Numbered from the stretch's first letter, positions 9,301 through 17,205 are shown. The stretch is DNA of 64,000 nucleotides from JAVEDQ01 sp963783105 (GCA_963783105.1 CAWAMI010000001.1:62001-126000); one strand, 5' to 3'. Numbers and translations are program-made. The notes: generated by a model from the letters alone, not told the origin.

Positions 9301-10206
9301 AACCGGTGCCGGAAAGTCGGACACCGTCGAGGCGGACGTCGGCGACGCAGCTCCGCCCTGGCCGGTCGACGCGGCCCGGCCGCCGGGGCGCGCCCTCGGG
9401 TCGGGGATGACCGCGTCGAGCGCCGGCGACTGGGCGAGCACCTCGCTCTCCAGCGCGCGCAGGGCCGGACCCGGGTCGACGCCCAGTTCCTCGGCCAGCA
9501 CCGTCCGCGCCCGGCGCAGCGCGGCCAGGGCGTCGGCCTGCCGCCCGCAGCGGTAGAGCGCCAGCACCAGCAACCGCCACCGCTCCTCGCGCAGCGGTTC
9601 CTCGCTCACCAGCACCTCGAGCTCCGGCACGAGCAGCGAGGCCTGCTCACCGCTGTTCAGCCGCGCCGCGAGCAGGTGCTCACCCGCCACCGCGCGCAGG
9701 TCCGTCAGCCGCGTGATCTCACCCTCGGCCCAGGTCGCGTCCGGCAGCCCGGTGTAGGCCGGCCCCCGCCACAGGCCGAGCGCCTCGGTCAGCCGCGTGA
9801 CCGCGACGACCGGCTCCGCGGTGATGTCGGCCTGACGCAGCAGGTGCTCGAAGCGCCAGGCGTCGACGGCGTCGACCGGGAGCTGCAGGGCGTAGCCGCC
9901 GGCGGCGCTGGCGATGACGCCGCTGCGGCTGCGTCCGGGCAGGTCGGGTTGGAGGCGTCGACGCAGGTGCGAGATGTAGGTCTGGAGCGAGGCCGTGGCC
10001 GCGGCGGGCGGATCGTCGCCCCACAGCGCCCCGATGATCTGGTCGCTGCTGACGATGCCGCCGCGCCCGATCACCAGCCGGGCGAGCACCGAACGCTGAC
10101 GCGGGCCGCCGAGGTCGATCGGCTGGTCCCCGCGGCTCGCGGTGATGTCGCCGAGGACGCGCAGGTGCGGGAGGAGGTCTCCAGCGGCGTCCGGCGACGC
10201 GGGCAC
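6334..10206 (-). CDS. SARP/BTAD - AAA ATPase - LuxR transcriptional regulator
   Basis: A 1290-residue multidomain regulator. Domains in order: OmpR-type winged helix (~1-100, LGGPRQRSVLARLV...GALWGDDPP); BTAD (~105-255, ending RRARTVLAEELGVDPGPALRALE); linker; AAA_16-like ATPase with Walker A GPAGIGKS and Walker B LVLVVDDLHW; a long helical TPR-like region; and a C-terminal LuxR-type helix-turn-helix (LTSTQRRVAMLAADGVALRDVAQ, then RVVEQHLADVRERLGV). DNA-binding domains at both ends are unusual but known in actinobacterial AfsR/LAL hybrids. GTG at 10206 is preferred over ATG at 10224, because AGGGAGG sits 6 nt before the GTG and lies inside the longer frame. Four imperfect 14-bp direct repeats lie 57-112 nt upstream and may be its own operator. 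Confidence 0.9.
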   Translation of the reverse strand: MPASPDAAGDLLPHLRVLGDITASRGDQPIDLGGPRQRSVLARLVIGRGGIVSSDQIIGALWGDDPPAAATASLQTYISHLRRRLQPDLPGRSRSGVIASAAGGYALQLPVDAVDAWRFEHLLRQADITAEPVVAVTRLTEALGLWRGPAYTGLPDATWAEGEITRLTDLRAVAGEHLLAARLNSGEQASLLVPELEVLVSEEPLREERWRLLVLALYRCGRQADALAALRRARTVLAEELGVDPGPALRALESEVLAQSPALDAVIPDPRARPGGRAASTGQGGAASPTSASTVSDFPAPVPDGAADRGEQPPAPVTRRSAGGRRPRDEMVERDREVAELDACLADALDGSGRLALISGPAGIGKSRLLAEARHLVLDAGATLLNARCSELEREFGFGAVRQLFEPLLADPARRDQLLRGSAVAAGPVFDVDPGAPAGADADESSFATLHGLYWLTLNLAADRPLVLVVDDLHWCDSGSLRYLTYLVRRLEGLPVLIIATVRTGEQAVDEQLLDELRVDVATVPIRPAPLSAAGLRRIISTSLRCEPDPAFTAACYDTTSGNPLLLRQLLRALESEGVRPDAAHADTARALGSRAIGSMVLLRLSRLPDAASAVARALAVLGDGAALPVVAALAGLDEASAAAATAGLARVEVLRPESPLAFVHALVRNAVVSDLSPGERELLHDRAARLLDRAGATPEQVAAQLLLAPRRADGWAVDVLRHAAAAAMRRGAPDGATSYLRRAIAEPPAPTDRAEVLLELARAESFIDGPAALADLSEAYGALPDHGRRAGAALALARTMVFIAPRGTAAAFARDARAELPETFVDERQGLLALGRISVHMHGLDAAEWQLVAAGFAEPTPEGGGPGARMLAAQIAWERMCVVEPRQRVIEMAQQALEGGSLYAADNGLLWVVATMVQDLADVDVMPLWENAVALAHQRGSLFAVLSVSLWRGYSLRHRGELPEAEESLRTSIEQLSMYYASGSGDPYAEAELIRCLIDQDRVAEARRHLSSSHPPVPGSDGHRLMLEAEASVLLAEERWAVAVPLLEEANALVPHVRNPAWRRGPELLAAALAGMGRTPEALAILDEQIAAADRWGAESIRGALRRQAGQLRLAEDPERGMAELGDAEMLLAHSLARLEHGEALFALGEALLSAAPTDRARAVGLLLRALEVAESCSADRLRRRTTAALGEAGVVVPEVRKVGLAALTSTQRRVAMLAADGVALRDVAQALFLTPRVVEQHLADVRERLGVGPDEDLAAALAAAADPSDPAGGVEAGRGRRGFGASLS

Positions 10207-10262
10207 GGTCGGCCTCCCTGGCATGTGATCAGGTGCGCTGCTCGCGACCTCGAGGTCCGGCT

Positions 10263-10318
10263 AGCAGGCCCTGTCGAGCAGGCCCTGTCGAGCGGTCCCT
10301 GTCGAGCAGGCCCTGCTC
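10263..10318. promoter_or_regulatory. four 14-bp direct repeats upstream of the SARP-type regulator
   Basis: AGCAGGCCCTGTCG occurs twice exactly (10263-10276, 10277-10290), followed by AGCGGTCCCTGTCG (10291-10304) and AGCAGGCCCTGCTC (10305-10318). They lie between the antiporter stop and the regulator start on the minus strand. SARP proteins bind direct repeats, classically with ~11-nt spacing. A 14-nt period differs from that, so the binding role is inference. Confidence 0.55.
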
Positions 10319-10332
10319 CGAGCATAGGAAGC

Positions 10333-11664
10333 TCAGCCCGGGGACGTGGGGCTTCCGGACAAACCGCCGCCCCCGCCCGCCGCCTGCGCGTAGGCGGGGG
10401 GCGTGTGGTCCGGCTCGTAGCTGGTCAGCTCGCGGTGCCGGTCCAGGCGGCGCATCAGCGGCGTCGCGGTGACCCCGTGCAGCACGACAGACAGGAGGAT
10501 GACGAAGGCGACCGTCGCCCACAGCAGGTCGACCTCGACGAACTTCGCCTCCCCCAGCGCGTACGTCAGGTAGAAGATCGAGCCGATCCCGCGGATGCCG
10601 AAGAAGGCGATGACGCGGCGCTCCTGGGTCGTCCCGCACCCGTGCAGCAGCGCGAGGCGAGCGAAGGTCGGCCGCACGCAGAACACCAGGAAGACGCCCA
10701 GGGCCGCCGCCTGCCAGGTCAGCGCGCCGAGCAGGCCGCCCGTGATCGCGGCGCCGAGCATCAGCAGCAGGCCGACCGTGAGCAACCGCTCCACCTGCTC
10801 GGTGAAGTCGTGCAGCACCCGGTGGTAGCCGTGCGACCGCTCCGCGGAACGGATCATGCAGGCGCAGACGAAAACGGACACGAAGCCGTAGCCCTGCACC
10901 ACCTCGCCGACGCCGTAGGCGAGGAAGGTCGCGGCGATGGCGACGAACCCCTCGGCGTGCTCGGCGAGCCGGAAGCGCTCGCTCGGCGCGCGGAAGAACA
11001 GCCGGCCGAGCACCCAGCCGACCGCGAAGCCGACGGCCAGGCCGGCCGCGATGCGGTACCCCACGTCGACCAGCAGCCAGTGCCCGACCCAATTGTCGGG
11101 GGCGGCGCCCTTCATCGCCATGGCGATCGCGGCGTAGGTGAACGGGAAGGCCAGCCCGTCGTTGAGCCCGGCCTCCGAGGTGAGGGCGAAGCGCACCTCG
11201 TCCTCGCTGTCCTCGTCCCCCGACGGCTCCCCCACCTGGACGTCCGAGGCGAGGACGGGATCGGTGGGCGCGAGGACGGCGCCGAGCAGGACGGCGGCCG
11301 CGGGCGCGAGGCCCAGCGCCCACCAGCCCAGCAGGGCGGTCGCCGCGATCGACAGGGGCATGGTGATCCCGAGAAGCCGCCAGGTGGAGGACCAGCGGAT
11401 CCGCCCGAAGGGCCGGTCCAGCCGGAGCCCGGCGCCCATCAGCGCGATGATCACCACGATCTCGGCCAGGTGCCTGGCGACGTTCGGATAGACCCGCGGG
11501 TCCGGGTCCACGAGATCGAGCGGCAGCAGCTGCACGACGATGCCGATGAGCAGGAAGATGATCGGGAGGGAGATCGGGCGCCGGTCGATCACCCGGGGCA
11601 GGATCGCCGCGCAGAACATGCCGAGACCGATCAGCCCGAAGGCGAGATCGACGGGGTCGAGCAT
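10333..11664 (-). CDS. NhaP/CPA1-type cation:proton antiporter
   Basis: A 443-residue membrane protein with about 12 predicted helices and the CPA1 signature GAVLAPTDPVLASDVQVG, whose Asp residues carry ion coupling in this family. SEAGLNDGLAFPFTY and FGIRGIGSIFYLTYA are the other conserved family segments. The C terminus is short and hydrophilic, with no regulatory domain. ATG at 11664 is supported by GGAG 8 nt upstream. The frame is open ~260 nt further upstream, but that part is Arg/Ser-rich and does not look like a transporter N terminus. Role: Na+ or K+ extrusion coupled to H+ entry for pH and salt homeostasis. Confidence 0.9.
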   Translation of the reverse strand: MLDPVDLAFGLIGLGMFCAAILPRVIDRRPISLPIIFLLIGIVVQLLPLDLVDPDPRVYPNVARHLAEIVVIIALMGAGLRLDRPFGRIRWSSTWRLLGITMPLSIAATALLGWWALGLAPAAAVLLGAVLAPTDPVLASDVQVGEPSGDEDSEDEVRFALTSEAGLNDGLAFPFTYAAIAMAMKGAAPDNWVGHWLLVDVGYRIAAGLAVGFAVGWVLGRLFFRAPSERFRLAEHAEGFVAIAATFLAYGVGEVVQGYGFVSVFVCACMIRSAERSHGYHRVLHDFTEQVERLLTVGLLLMLGAAITGGLLGALTWQAAALGVFLVFCVRPTFARLALLHGCGTTQERRVIAFFGIRGIGSIFYLTYALGEAKFVEVDLLWATVAFVILLSVVLHGVTATPLMRRLDRHRELTSYEPDHTPPAYAQAAGGGGGLSGSPTSPG

Positions 11665-11863
11665 GAGAACGGCTCCGCAGAGGTCAGGGGCGAGGCGGCC
11701 GTCGCCGGCCGCATCGGGGTTGGGCGCCGATCGAGCGCCGCAGGACGACACCGCGCCCTCCGGGGCGGAGCGCCGCTGCTCCGGGCGCAGGTGGCTGCCG
11801 TATCTTTGCCCCGCTCCTCGCCGTTGACGCCGCCCTCCGAGGGCGGGACGGGCGCGTCCTACG

Positions 11864-13720
11864 TCACACGCGGGGCAGCGGTGCCAGCGTGGATGCGGGG
11901 ACGACCTGACGCGGCACCAGGACACCCTGCCGGGCGAGCACGTCCGGCTCGAGGTGCAGCAGCTCGTCGATGCACCAGTCGGGTACCGGCCGCATGAACA
12001 GGAAGCCCTGGGCGACGTGGCAGCCCATCTCGCGCAGCGCGTCGAGCTGGGCGCCGGTCTCCACGCCCTCCGCGATGATCCGCAGGTTCAGCGCGTGCCC
12101 GAGCCCCACGACCATCCGGGCCAGTTCGTCGGCCTCCTCCTGCTTGCCGAGCTGCTCGACGAACGATCGGTCGATCTTGAGGACGTCGACGGGGAAGCGG
12201 GCGAGGTAGGACAGCGAGGAGTAGCCGGTGCCGAAGTCGTCGACGGCGATGCGCAGGCCGAGAGACTTCAGCTCGCGCATCAGGGCCACGGCCTCGTCCA
12301 CCCGCTCCATGAGGACGGTCTCCGTGACCTCCAGCAGCAGCGATGACGGCGGCAGGCCCGTCTCGGCCAGCACCTGGCGGACGTCCTCGACGAGACCGCC
12401 GTGCAGCTGACGGGCGGAGATGTTCACGCTGACGTGGAAGGGACCGCTGTCCGGGCCGAGCGCGTCCTGCCAGCGCCGGCCCGCGCGGCACGCCTCGCGG
12501 AGCACCCAGGTGCCGAGCTGACCGATGAGCCCGATCTGCTCGGCGACGCGGATGAAGCGGTCGGGCGGGATGAAGCCCCGGGTCGGGTGCCGCCAGCGCA
12601 GGAGCGCCTCGGCACCGACCAGGCGGCCGGTCGCGATGTCCCGCAGCGGCTGATAGACGACGGCCAACTGCCGGTTCGCGGACGCCAACCGGAGGTCGTT
12701 CTCGATCTCGGCGCGTTCGGCCAGTTCCGAGAGCATCCCGGGCTCGAACCGCATCCATGATCCGGTCGCCCGGCGCTTCGCCTCGTACATGGCGAGGTCG
12801 GCCTGCCGCAGCAACGTGTCCGCGTCGTCCACCCACGGCGCGCTCACGGCGAGCCCGATGCTCGTGCCGACGTGCGCGGACCGGTCCGGAAGCGGAATCG
12901 GCTCCGCGACGTAGGCCGCGATCCGCTCCGCGATCTCGACGGCGGCCTGCTCGACGTCCACACCCGTCAGCAGGACGGCGAACTCGTCCCCGCCGAGGCG
13001 GGCCACCGTGTCGAACTGGCGGACGCACTCGGTGAGGCGCAGGGCCACCACCTTGAGGAGCTGGTCGCCTGCGGCGTGGCCCTGCACGTCGTTGACGGAC
13101 TTGAACCCGTCGAGGTCGCAGAACAGCACGGCGACGACGCCGGTGCTGCCGGGCCCGCCGCCGGCGGTCCGCTGGCGGAGCGCCTGCTCGACCCGCGCCT
13201 GGAACAGGATCCGGTTCGGCAGACCGGTCAGGGCGTCCGAGTAGGCCTGCCGGGTCAGGGCGCTCTCGAGGCGCTTGCGCTCGCCGACATCGCGGACCGT
13301 GACGACGAATCCCTGCACGTGGGGGTCGTGCAGCAGGGCGGTGACCGTGACCTCGCAAGGAACCCACTGCCCGCTCGAGTGCCGGAAGGTCGCCTCGACC
13401 CGGCAGGCCTGCTCCGGGTCCGCCGCCGCGGCGGCGAAGACCTCGACCAGCCCCGTCGCGTGGGGCCCGGCGAGCAGCCCCGCGAGGGCGGCGCCCTGCA
13501 GGTCCCGGGGCGCGAAACCGAGCACGCTCCGCACCGACGGCGAGATGTAGGCGAGACGCCCGTCCGCGTTCACGACGAGCAGCAGGTCGCTCGAGTTCTC
13601 GACGATCGCGCGGAACAGTCGAGACCGGGTCGCCTGCGCCAGGGCGTCGCGCGGGGTGGAATTGAGCATCTCCCAGATCGCGGACCGGCGACGGCGCGGC
13701 GCGGACGGAGGAGCGGTCAC
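11864..13720 (-). CDS. PAS-GGDEF-EAL cyclic-di-GMP signalling protein
   Basis: A 618-residue cytoplasmic protein. An N-terminal PAS domain (~35-150, ENSSDLLLVVNADGRLAYIS) is followed by a GGDEF domain with intact RLGGDEFAVLL and an upstream RxxD inhibitory site (RQFD five residues before it). The EAL domain has EALLRWRHP, DDFGTGYSSLSYL and IIAEGVET, so both catalytic sites look functional and net activity cannot be predicted. There are no membrane segments, so the PAS domain probably senses an intracellular signal. GTG at 13720 gives the full PAS; an internal ATG at MLNSTPRD is an alternative. The promoter region upstream is ~126 nt. Other GGDEF domains occur at 58-62 kb. Confidence 0.92.
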   Translation of the reverse strand: MTAPPSAPRRRRSAIWEMLNSTPRDALAQATRSRLFRAIVENSSDLLLVVNADGRLAYISPSVRSVLGFAPRDLQGAALAGLLAGPHATGLVEVFAAAAADPEQACRVEATFRHSSGQWVPCEVTVTALLHDPHVQGFVVTVRDVGERKRLESALTRQAYSDALTGLPNRILFQARVEQALRQRTAGGGPGSTGVVAVLFCDLDGFKSVNDVQGHAAGDQLLKVVALRLTECVRQFDTVARLGGDEFAVLLTGVDVEQAAVEIAERIAAYVAEPIPLPDRSAHVGTSIGLAVSAPWVDDADTLLRQADLAMYEAKRRATGSWMRFEPGMLSELAERAEIENDLRLASANRQLAVVYQPLRDIATGRLVGAEALLRWRHPTRGFIPPDRFIRVAEQIGLIGQLGTWVLREACRAGRRWQDALGPDSGPFHVSVNISARQLHGGLVEDVRQVLAETGLPPSSLLLEVTETVLMERVDEAVALMRELKSLGLRIAVDDFGTGYSSLSYLARFPVDVLKIDRSFVEQLGKQEEADELARMVVGLGHALNLRIIAEGVETGAQLDALREMGCHVAQGFLFMRPVPDWCIDELLHLEPDVLARQGVLVPRQVVPASTLAPLPRV

Positions 13721-13846
13721 CCCAGCGGATTCGGCGCCCTGGAGGAATTTCCGAATCGTCAGATCGGGCTAATGGTGATTCGCGTGATTGCGGTACGTGT
13801 GCCTCGGTCGTGCGTTATAGGCCGACTTCGGGCGGCGTCCGCGGCT

Positions 13847-14287
13847 TCAGAGTGTCGCCAGGCCGCCGGCGGTCGGCTGGGCGAAGCGCGGCTCACCGGA
13901 TTCGGGCTGGCCGAAGACCTCGTCGGTCAGGGTCAGGTCGGTCAGGTCGGTCAGGTCGATCGTGCGGTCCCGCGGCGCATCCTGGTCGACCGGGCCGTCG
14001 TGGCAGCAGACGGCCAGGCTCACGCCCGCGATACGCAGGGCGGCCCGGGCGACCCGCTTCGCGCTCGGCACCGGATGTCCACCAGGGTCTCCGTCTCCGG
14101 AGTCGGTGGAGGCGGTGGAGTCGGTGCAGACGCGGACGACGACGTCGTAGGCCCCGACCGTCTGCTCGGCCCGCTCCACGCCGGGCAGCCCCGACAGCTC
14201 GCCCACGACCTCGGGGACTCTGTCGACCGCGTCATCGGAGGTCTGGATCAGGACCCACCCGGCGCTCACGCACACCAGATTTCCCAC
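13847..14287 (-). CDS. small Lrp/AsnC ligand-binding-like (RAM) domain protein
   Basis: A protein of up to 146 residues. Residues ~10-60 (GWVLIQTSDDAVDRVPEVVG, LPGVERAEQTVGAYDVVVRV) match the pattern of the stand-alone AsnC/Lrp effector-binding fold: a beta-alpha-beta with PGV and a GxYD turn. There is no DNA-binding domain. The tail carries (DLT)n from a 9-bp tandem repeat and a variable end. Three GTG starts are possible (14287, 14275, 14269), and none has a clear ribosome binding site. It is divergent from the GlsB-like gene. Function unknown; stand-alone RAM proteins can bind amino acids. Confidence 0.6.
   Translation of the reverse strand: MGNLVCVSAGWVLIQTSDDAVDRVPEVVGELSGLPGVERAEQTVGAYDVVVRVCTDSTASTDSGDGDPGGHPVPSAKRVARAALRIAGVSLAVCCHDGPVDQDAPRDRTIDLTDLTDLTLTDEVFGQPESGEPRFAQPTAGGLATL
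13932..13958. repeat. 9-bp tandem repeat, 3 copies
   Basis: GTCAGGTCG occurs three times in tandem, with degenerate flanking copies. It encodes Asp-Leu-Thr repeats in the tail of the AsnC-like protein on the minus strand. Confidence 0.9.
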
Positions 14288-14324
14288 AGCTTGTTACGGC
14301 CGCGTTTCCGGCAGGTTCTCGAAT

Positions 14325-14348
14325 GGTTCCGGAACCCGGACTGGGTAC
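14325..14348 (+). promoter_or_regulatory. SigB-like (general stress) promoter candidate
   Basis: GGTT at 14325-14328, 14 nt, then GGGTAC at 14343-14348. This fits the actinobacterial SigB/SigH-type consensus GNNT-N14-16-GGGTAY. The ATG of the GlsB/YeaQ-like stress protein is 51 nt downstream. The -35 region also forms a perfect 12-bp palindrome GGTTCCGGAACC (14325-14336). Confidence 0.5.
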
Positions 14349-14399
14349 ATCATGGACGCCCGCAGCACCCCGGCTCGCGGGATCTCTCGAGGAGCATGC

Positions 14400-14678
14400 A
14401 TGCACATCCTCTGGGCCATCATCGCCGGCCTGATCATCGGCGCTCTCGCCCGGCTCGTCCTGTCGGGCCGCCAGCCGATCCCGATCTGGCTGACGATCGT
14501 GCTCGGCATCATCGGCGGTCTCATCGGCGACGCCATCGCTTCCGCCCTCGGCGTCCGCCACACCAGCGGGATCGACTGGATCCGTCACGCCCTGCAGGTG
14601 GCCGCGGCGGCAGCGCTGATCGCTGCCATCACCCCGCTGTACCTCAACCGCGGACGACGCGCGGCGGGTCGCTACTGA
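14400..14678 (+). CDS. GlsB/YeaQ/YmgE-type stress-response membrane protein
   Basis: A 92-residue protein of the transglycosylase-associated (GlsB/YeaQ) family. It has three hydrophobic helices: LWAIIAGLIIGALARLVL, WLTIVLGIIGGLIGDAI with the glycine zipper typical of the family, and a third near ALQVAAAAALIAAITPLYL. ATG at 14400 was chosen because GAGGAG ends 5 nt before it; an overlapping out-of-frame ATG at 14396 and an in-frame ATG at 14352 are less likely. A SigB-like promoter lies just upstream, matching the known stress association of the family. Its stop overlaps the probable start of the hydrolase gene. Confidence 0.85.
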   Translation: MHILWAIIAGLIIGALARLVLSGRQPIPIWLTIVLGIIGGLIGDAIASALGVRHTSGIDWIRHALQVAAAAALIAAITPLYLNRGRRAAGRY

Positions 14679-15427
14679 CCGACCGCCGCAACGCGCAGCA
14701 GACCGACGTCGAGACCCCGTCCGGCCCGGCTCGGGTCACGCTCCACGAGCCGGGCGGGCGGGGCGCGTCGGAGGACGCCGGGCACGCGCCCGTCCCGGGG
14801 CTCGTGCTCCTCGGACATAGCGCCGGCGGCGGCATCGAAGCGCCCGACCTGCGTGCCGTCACCGCCGCCCTGAACGGCGCGGGCCTGCGCGTCGGCCTGG
14901 TCGAGCAGCCCTACCGGGTCGCCGGCCGCCGCGGCGCCGCCCCCGCCGCGGCCCTCGACGCGGCGATGCTGTCGGTGGTCGACGCGGTCCGACGGACCGA
15001 CGAGCCGTTGGTGCTCGGCGGACGCAGCAGCGGCGCCCGCGTCGCCTGCCGCACCGCCACGGCCCTGTGCGACCAGCGCGGGGGTACGGACGGCGGGGGT
15101 ACGGACGGCGGGGGTACGGACTGCGGGGTCGTCGGCGTGCTCGCCCTCGCCTTCCCGCTCCGTCCTCCCTGGCGCCCCGAGAAGACGCGGCTACCCGAAC
15201 TCGACGCCGTCCCGGTGCCGGTGCTGATCGTCCAGGGCGAGCGCGACCACTTCGGCGGCGCCGCCGACCTCGCCGCCGTCGCCCCTGCGCAGGCCCGCGT
15301 CCTCCCGGTCGAACGCGCCGACCACGGGCTCAAGCGCCCGCTGGACACGGACGCGATCTGCGCGTGGGTGCTGGAGCGCGTGCGTCGCCCCGCCTCCACC
15401 GAACGGCGGCCTCGGCGGCTGCCCTGA
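14675..15427 (+). CDS. alpha/beta hydrolase (KANL3/Tex30-like, dienelactone-hydrolase related)
   Basis: About 250 residues. The nucleophile elbow region is LGGRSSGARVACR (GxSSG), the oxyanion strand is LVLLGHSAGGG, and the acid and His regions are PVLIVQGERDHFG and ERADHGLKRP. Together these match the KANL3/Tex30-like alpha/beta hydrolase group, known from small bacterial members of ~210-250 residues. There is no ATG or GTG before the first core strand. The best start is CTG at 14675, overlapping the TGA of the previous gene (CTGA), which would need translational coupling; the start is therefore uncertain. An in-frame 15-bp repeat (15080-15124) inserts GGTDG units between core elements. Confidence 0.72.
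   Translation: MTDRRNAQQTDVETPSGPARVTLHEPGGRGASEDAGHAPVPGLVLLGHSAGGGIEAPDLRAVTAALNGAGLRVGLVEQPYRVAGRRGAAPAAALDAAMLSVVDAVRRTDEPLVLGGRSSGARVACRTATALCDQRGGTDGGGTDGGGTDCGVVGVLALAFPLRPPWRPEKTRLPELDAVPVPVLIVQGERDHFGGAADLAAVAPAQARVLPVERADHGLKRPLDTDAICAWVLERVRRPASTERRPRRLP
15080..15124 (+). repeat. in-frame 15-bp tandem repeat, 3 copies
   Basis: GGGGGTACGGACGGC repeats three times (last copy one base different). It encodes Gly-Gly-Thr-Asp-Gly units in a loop of the alpha/beta hydrolase core. Confidence 0.93.
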
Positions 15428-15437
15428 CGGCCGAGGG

Positions 15438-17051
15438 TCAGCACTCCAGGCCCAGGCTCTCCAGCAGCCCCTGCACCTGACGCCCCACCGGGGTCTCGGT
15501 GACGCCGTCCTCCGCCAGCGGCTCCGCCACGGCGCGCAACCGGTCCGCCAGCTCCTGCTCCGCATCGGTGAGCATGCCCCCGTACGCCGGATCCAGCAGG
15601 TAGCCCACCGGCGCCGCCGCCCCGGCACCGAGCCGGTCGAGGAACACCTCGAGCCGCCGCGCCGCCGACGCCGTGTCGCTGTCGCCGGCCGACATGGCGA
15701 GATCGTCGAGCGCCTGCGACCACAGCTCGGCCCGCAGCGGGTCCCGCCGCAGGCTCAGCGTCGTGCCGACCACCCCGGACTCTGGCGGCCGGACCTGACC
15801 GGCCCGGTGGGCGATGCGCACCAGGTTGTCGTCGAGCAGGGACAGGCCGACGAACAGCACGTGCCGCGTCAGCAGCAGCGCCTGCACGACGCCGGCCAGC
15901 GCCGAGCGGCCGACGTCGTACTCGAGGAACTCCTCGCGGGTCAGCACCACGGAGTCGGCGTCCCCGACGTCGCCGTGCAGCTTGAGCAGCCAGCGCTCCT
16001 GCCCCGACGGCCGGCTCGTCGGCAGCACCCGCACCGGCCGGCCGGCGCCCTCGGCCGCCGCCTCGAACAGCCGGTCGTAGTTGGTCGTGACGGCCTCGCG
16101 CACGGGCAGCGCGGCGAGAAGGGCGTGCGCCAGGGCGTGCGGGCGGTCGGCGAAGATCTCCCCGACCCGGGTGCGCAGGGTCGTGCCGCCCATGCGCCGG
16201 CCGAGCAGCGACGCCGCGTCCTGCGGGGGAAGTGCGTCGAGGCCGGCCAGATCCTCCTGCGGCAGGCCGGCGTCCCGGGCGAGCTGCACCAGCAGCTCGC
16301 TCCACAGCGGCAGGCCCGCCGCCGCGCTGACGCCGGCGCCGAGGAACAGGGCGAGCTCGTCGGCCCGGGCCCGGTCGGCCAGGCCGTCGGCCGCCGCGAG
16401 CAGCTCGGGTTCGAGCGGCCACGGCAACTCCAGGGTGCGGCGCACGCGCTGAGCGGCCGCGTGGTCGCTGGCCGAGCGCAGGACGAGCGCGACGTCGATG
16501 CCGGCGGCCTCGGCGGCGTCCCGCAGCCGGGGGATCAGCGCGCGGAGCAGGTCGCCGCGCCGACCCGACGCCCCGCCGCCGCCCGTTCCGACCAGGGGCA
16601 GCGCCGCCAGCCGCCTCGGTCGACCGCCCCGCGGCCGGGCCTCCAGCTTGCCCACGGCGGTGAGCCACTGTTCGACGCTCTCGACGATCCACGCGTCGTC
16701 CGGGTTGCCCTTCGCGGCCGTGTCGACCAGCCAGGCGCGACGCTCGTCGCCGAGCCGCCCCATCTCGACGACCCGGCCCGGCGGTGCGGAGACCCGCAGG
16801 GTGCGCTGCGGCGCCTCCTCGCCGCCCGGGCGACCGGCGATCGCGTCCTCCGGCACCAGCGCCCGCAGCGACTCCGAAACCGTCCGGTCGCTGTTCGTCG
16901 GGACGAGCACGTCGTCACAGGCGAGCCGGACCAGGTCCGCATGGACCACGAACAGGTGCGGCGGGTCCGGGCGGTCATCGGACGCCGGCGCGGTGCGCGC
17001 ATCGCCTCCGTCACCGGAGCTGCCACCGGAGCTGCCTCGGGCCTCGGTCAC
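15438..17051 (-). CDS. SIR2-family protein with N-terminal macro-like domain
   Basis: A 537-residue protein. After a Gly/Ser-rich head, residues ~36-215 form an alpha/beta domain (HLFVVHADLVRLACDDVLVPTNSD..., then LAALPLVGTGGGGASGRRGD) with the strand and Gly-loop pattern of macro (ADP-ribose-binding) domains. Residues ~233-440 form a SIR2_2 NAD-binding domain: LFLGAGVSAAAGLPLW (GAG at 238), TNYD at 323 and LKLHGD with the catalytic-type His at ~359. FVGLSLLDDNL follows. The C-terminal ~90 residues are helical. SIR2_2 domains in bacteria are frequent NAD+ hydrolases of anti-phage systems; a deacylase role is also possible. No partner gene is adjacent on the same strand. GTG at 17051 is the assumed start. 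It is divergent from the aldehyde dehydrogenase. Confidence 0.8.
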   Translation of the reverse strand: MTEARGSSGGSSGDGGDARTAPASDDRPDPPHLFVVHADLVRLACDDVLVPTNSDRTVSESLRALVPEDAIAGRPGGEEAPQRTLRVSAPPGRVVEMGRLGDERRAWLVDTAAKGNPDDAWIVESVEQWLTAVGKLEARPRGGRPRRLAALPLVGTGGGGASGRRGDLLRALIPRLRDAAEAAGIDVALVLRSASDHAAAQRVRRTLELPWPLEPELLAAADGLADRARADELALFLGAGVSAAAGLPLWSELLVQLARDAGLPQEDLAGLDALPPQDAASLLGRRMGGTTLRTRVGEIFADRPHALAHALLAALPVREAVTTNYDRLFEAAAEGAGRPVRVLPTSRPSGQERWLLKLHGDVGDADSVVLTREEFLEYDVGRSALAGVVQALLLTRHVLFVGLSLLDDNLVRIAHRAGQVRPPESGVVGTTLSLRRDPLRAELWSQALDDLAMSAGDSDTASAARRLEVFLDRLGAGAAAPVGYLLDPAYGGMLTDAEQELADRLRAVAEPLAEDGVTETPVGRQVQGLLESLGLEC

Positions 17052-17205
17052 AGCCGGTAGGTGCCCCCGCGCCCCGGCCCGACGCATCCGGGAGCGACGC
17101 GTTCCGGCCACCGGGTTCCGGGCGGAGGCGTTGTTGCCGATGCGGTCGTCGCCGGTGACCTGGGCCACATAGGCTGACGTTCGTCGACCGCTGAACGAGG
17201 TGCGC

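Noticed and set aside
7846..11997. 1383-codon open frame on the plus strand
   Set aside because: It lies opposite the regulator and antiporter genes, which have clear domains; translation is low complexity.
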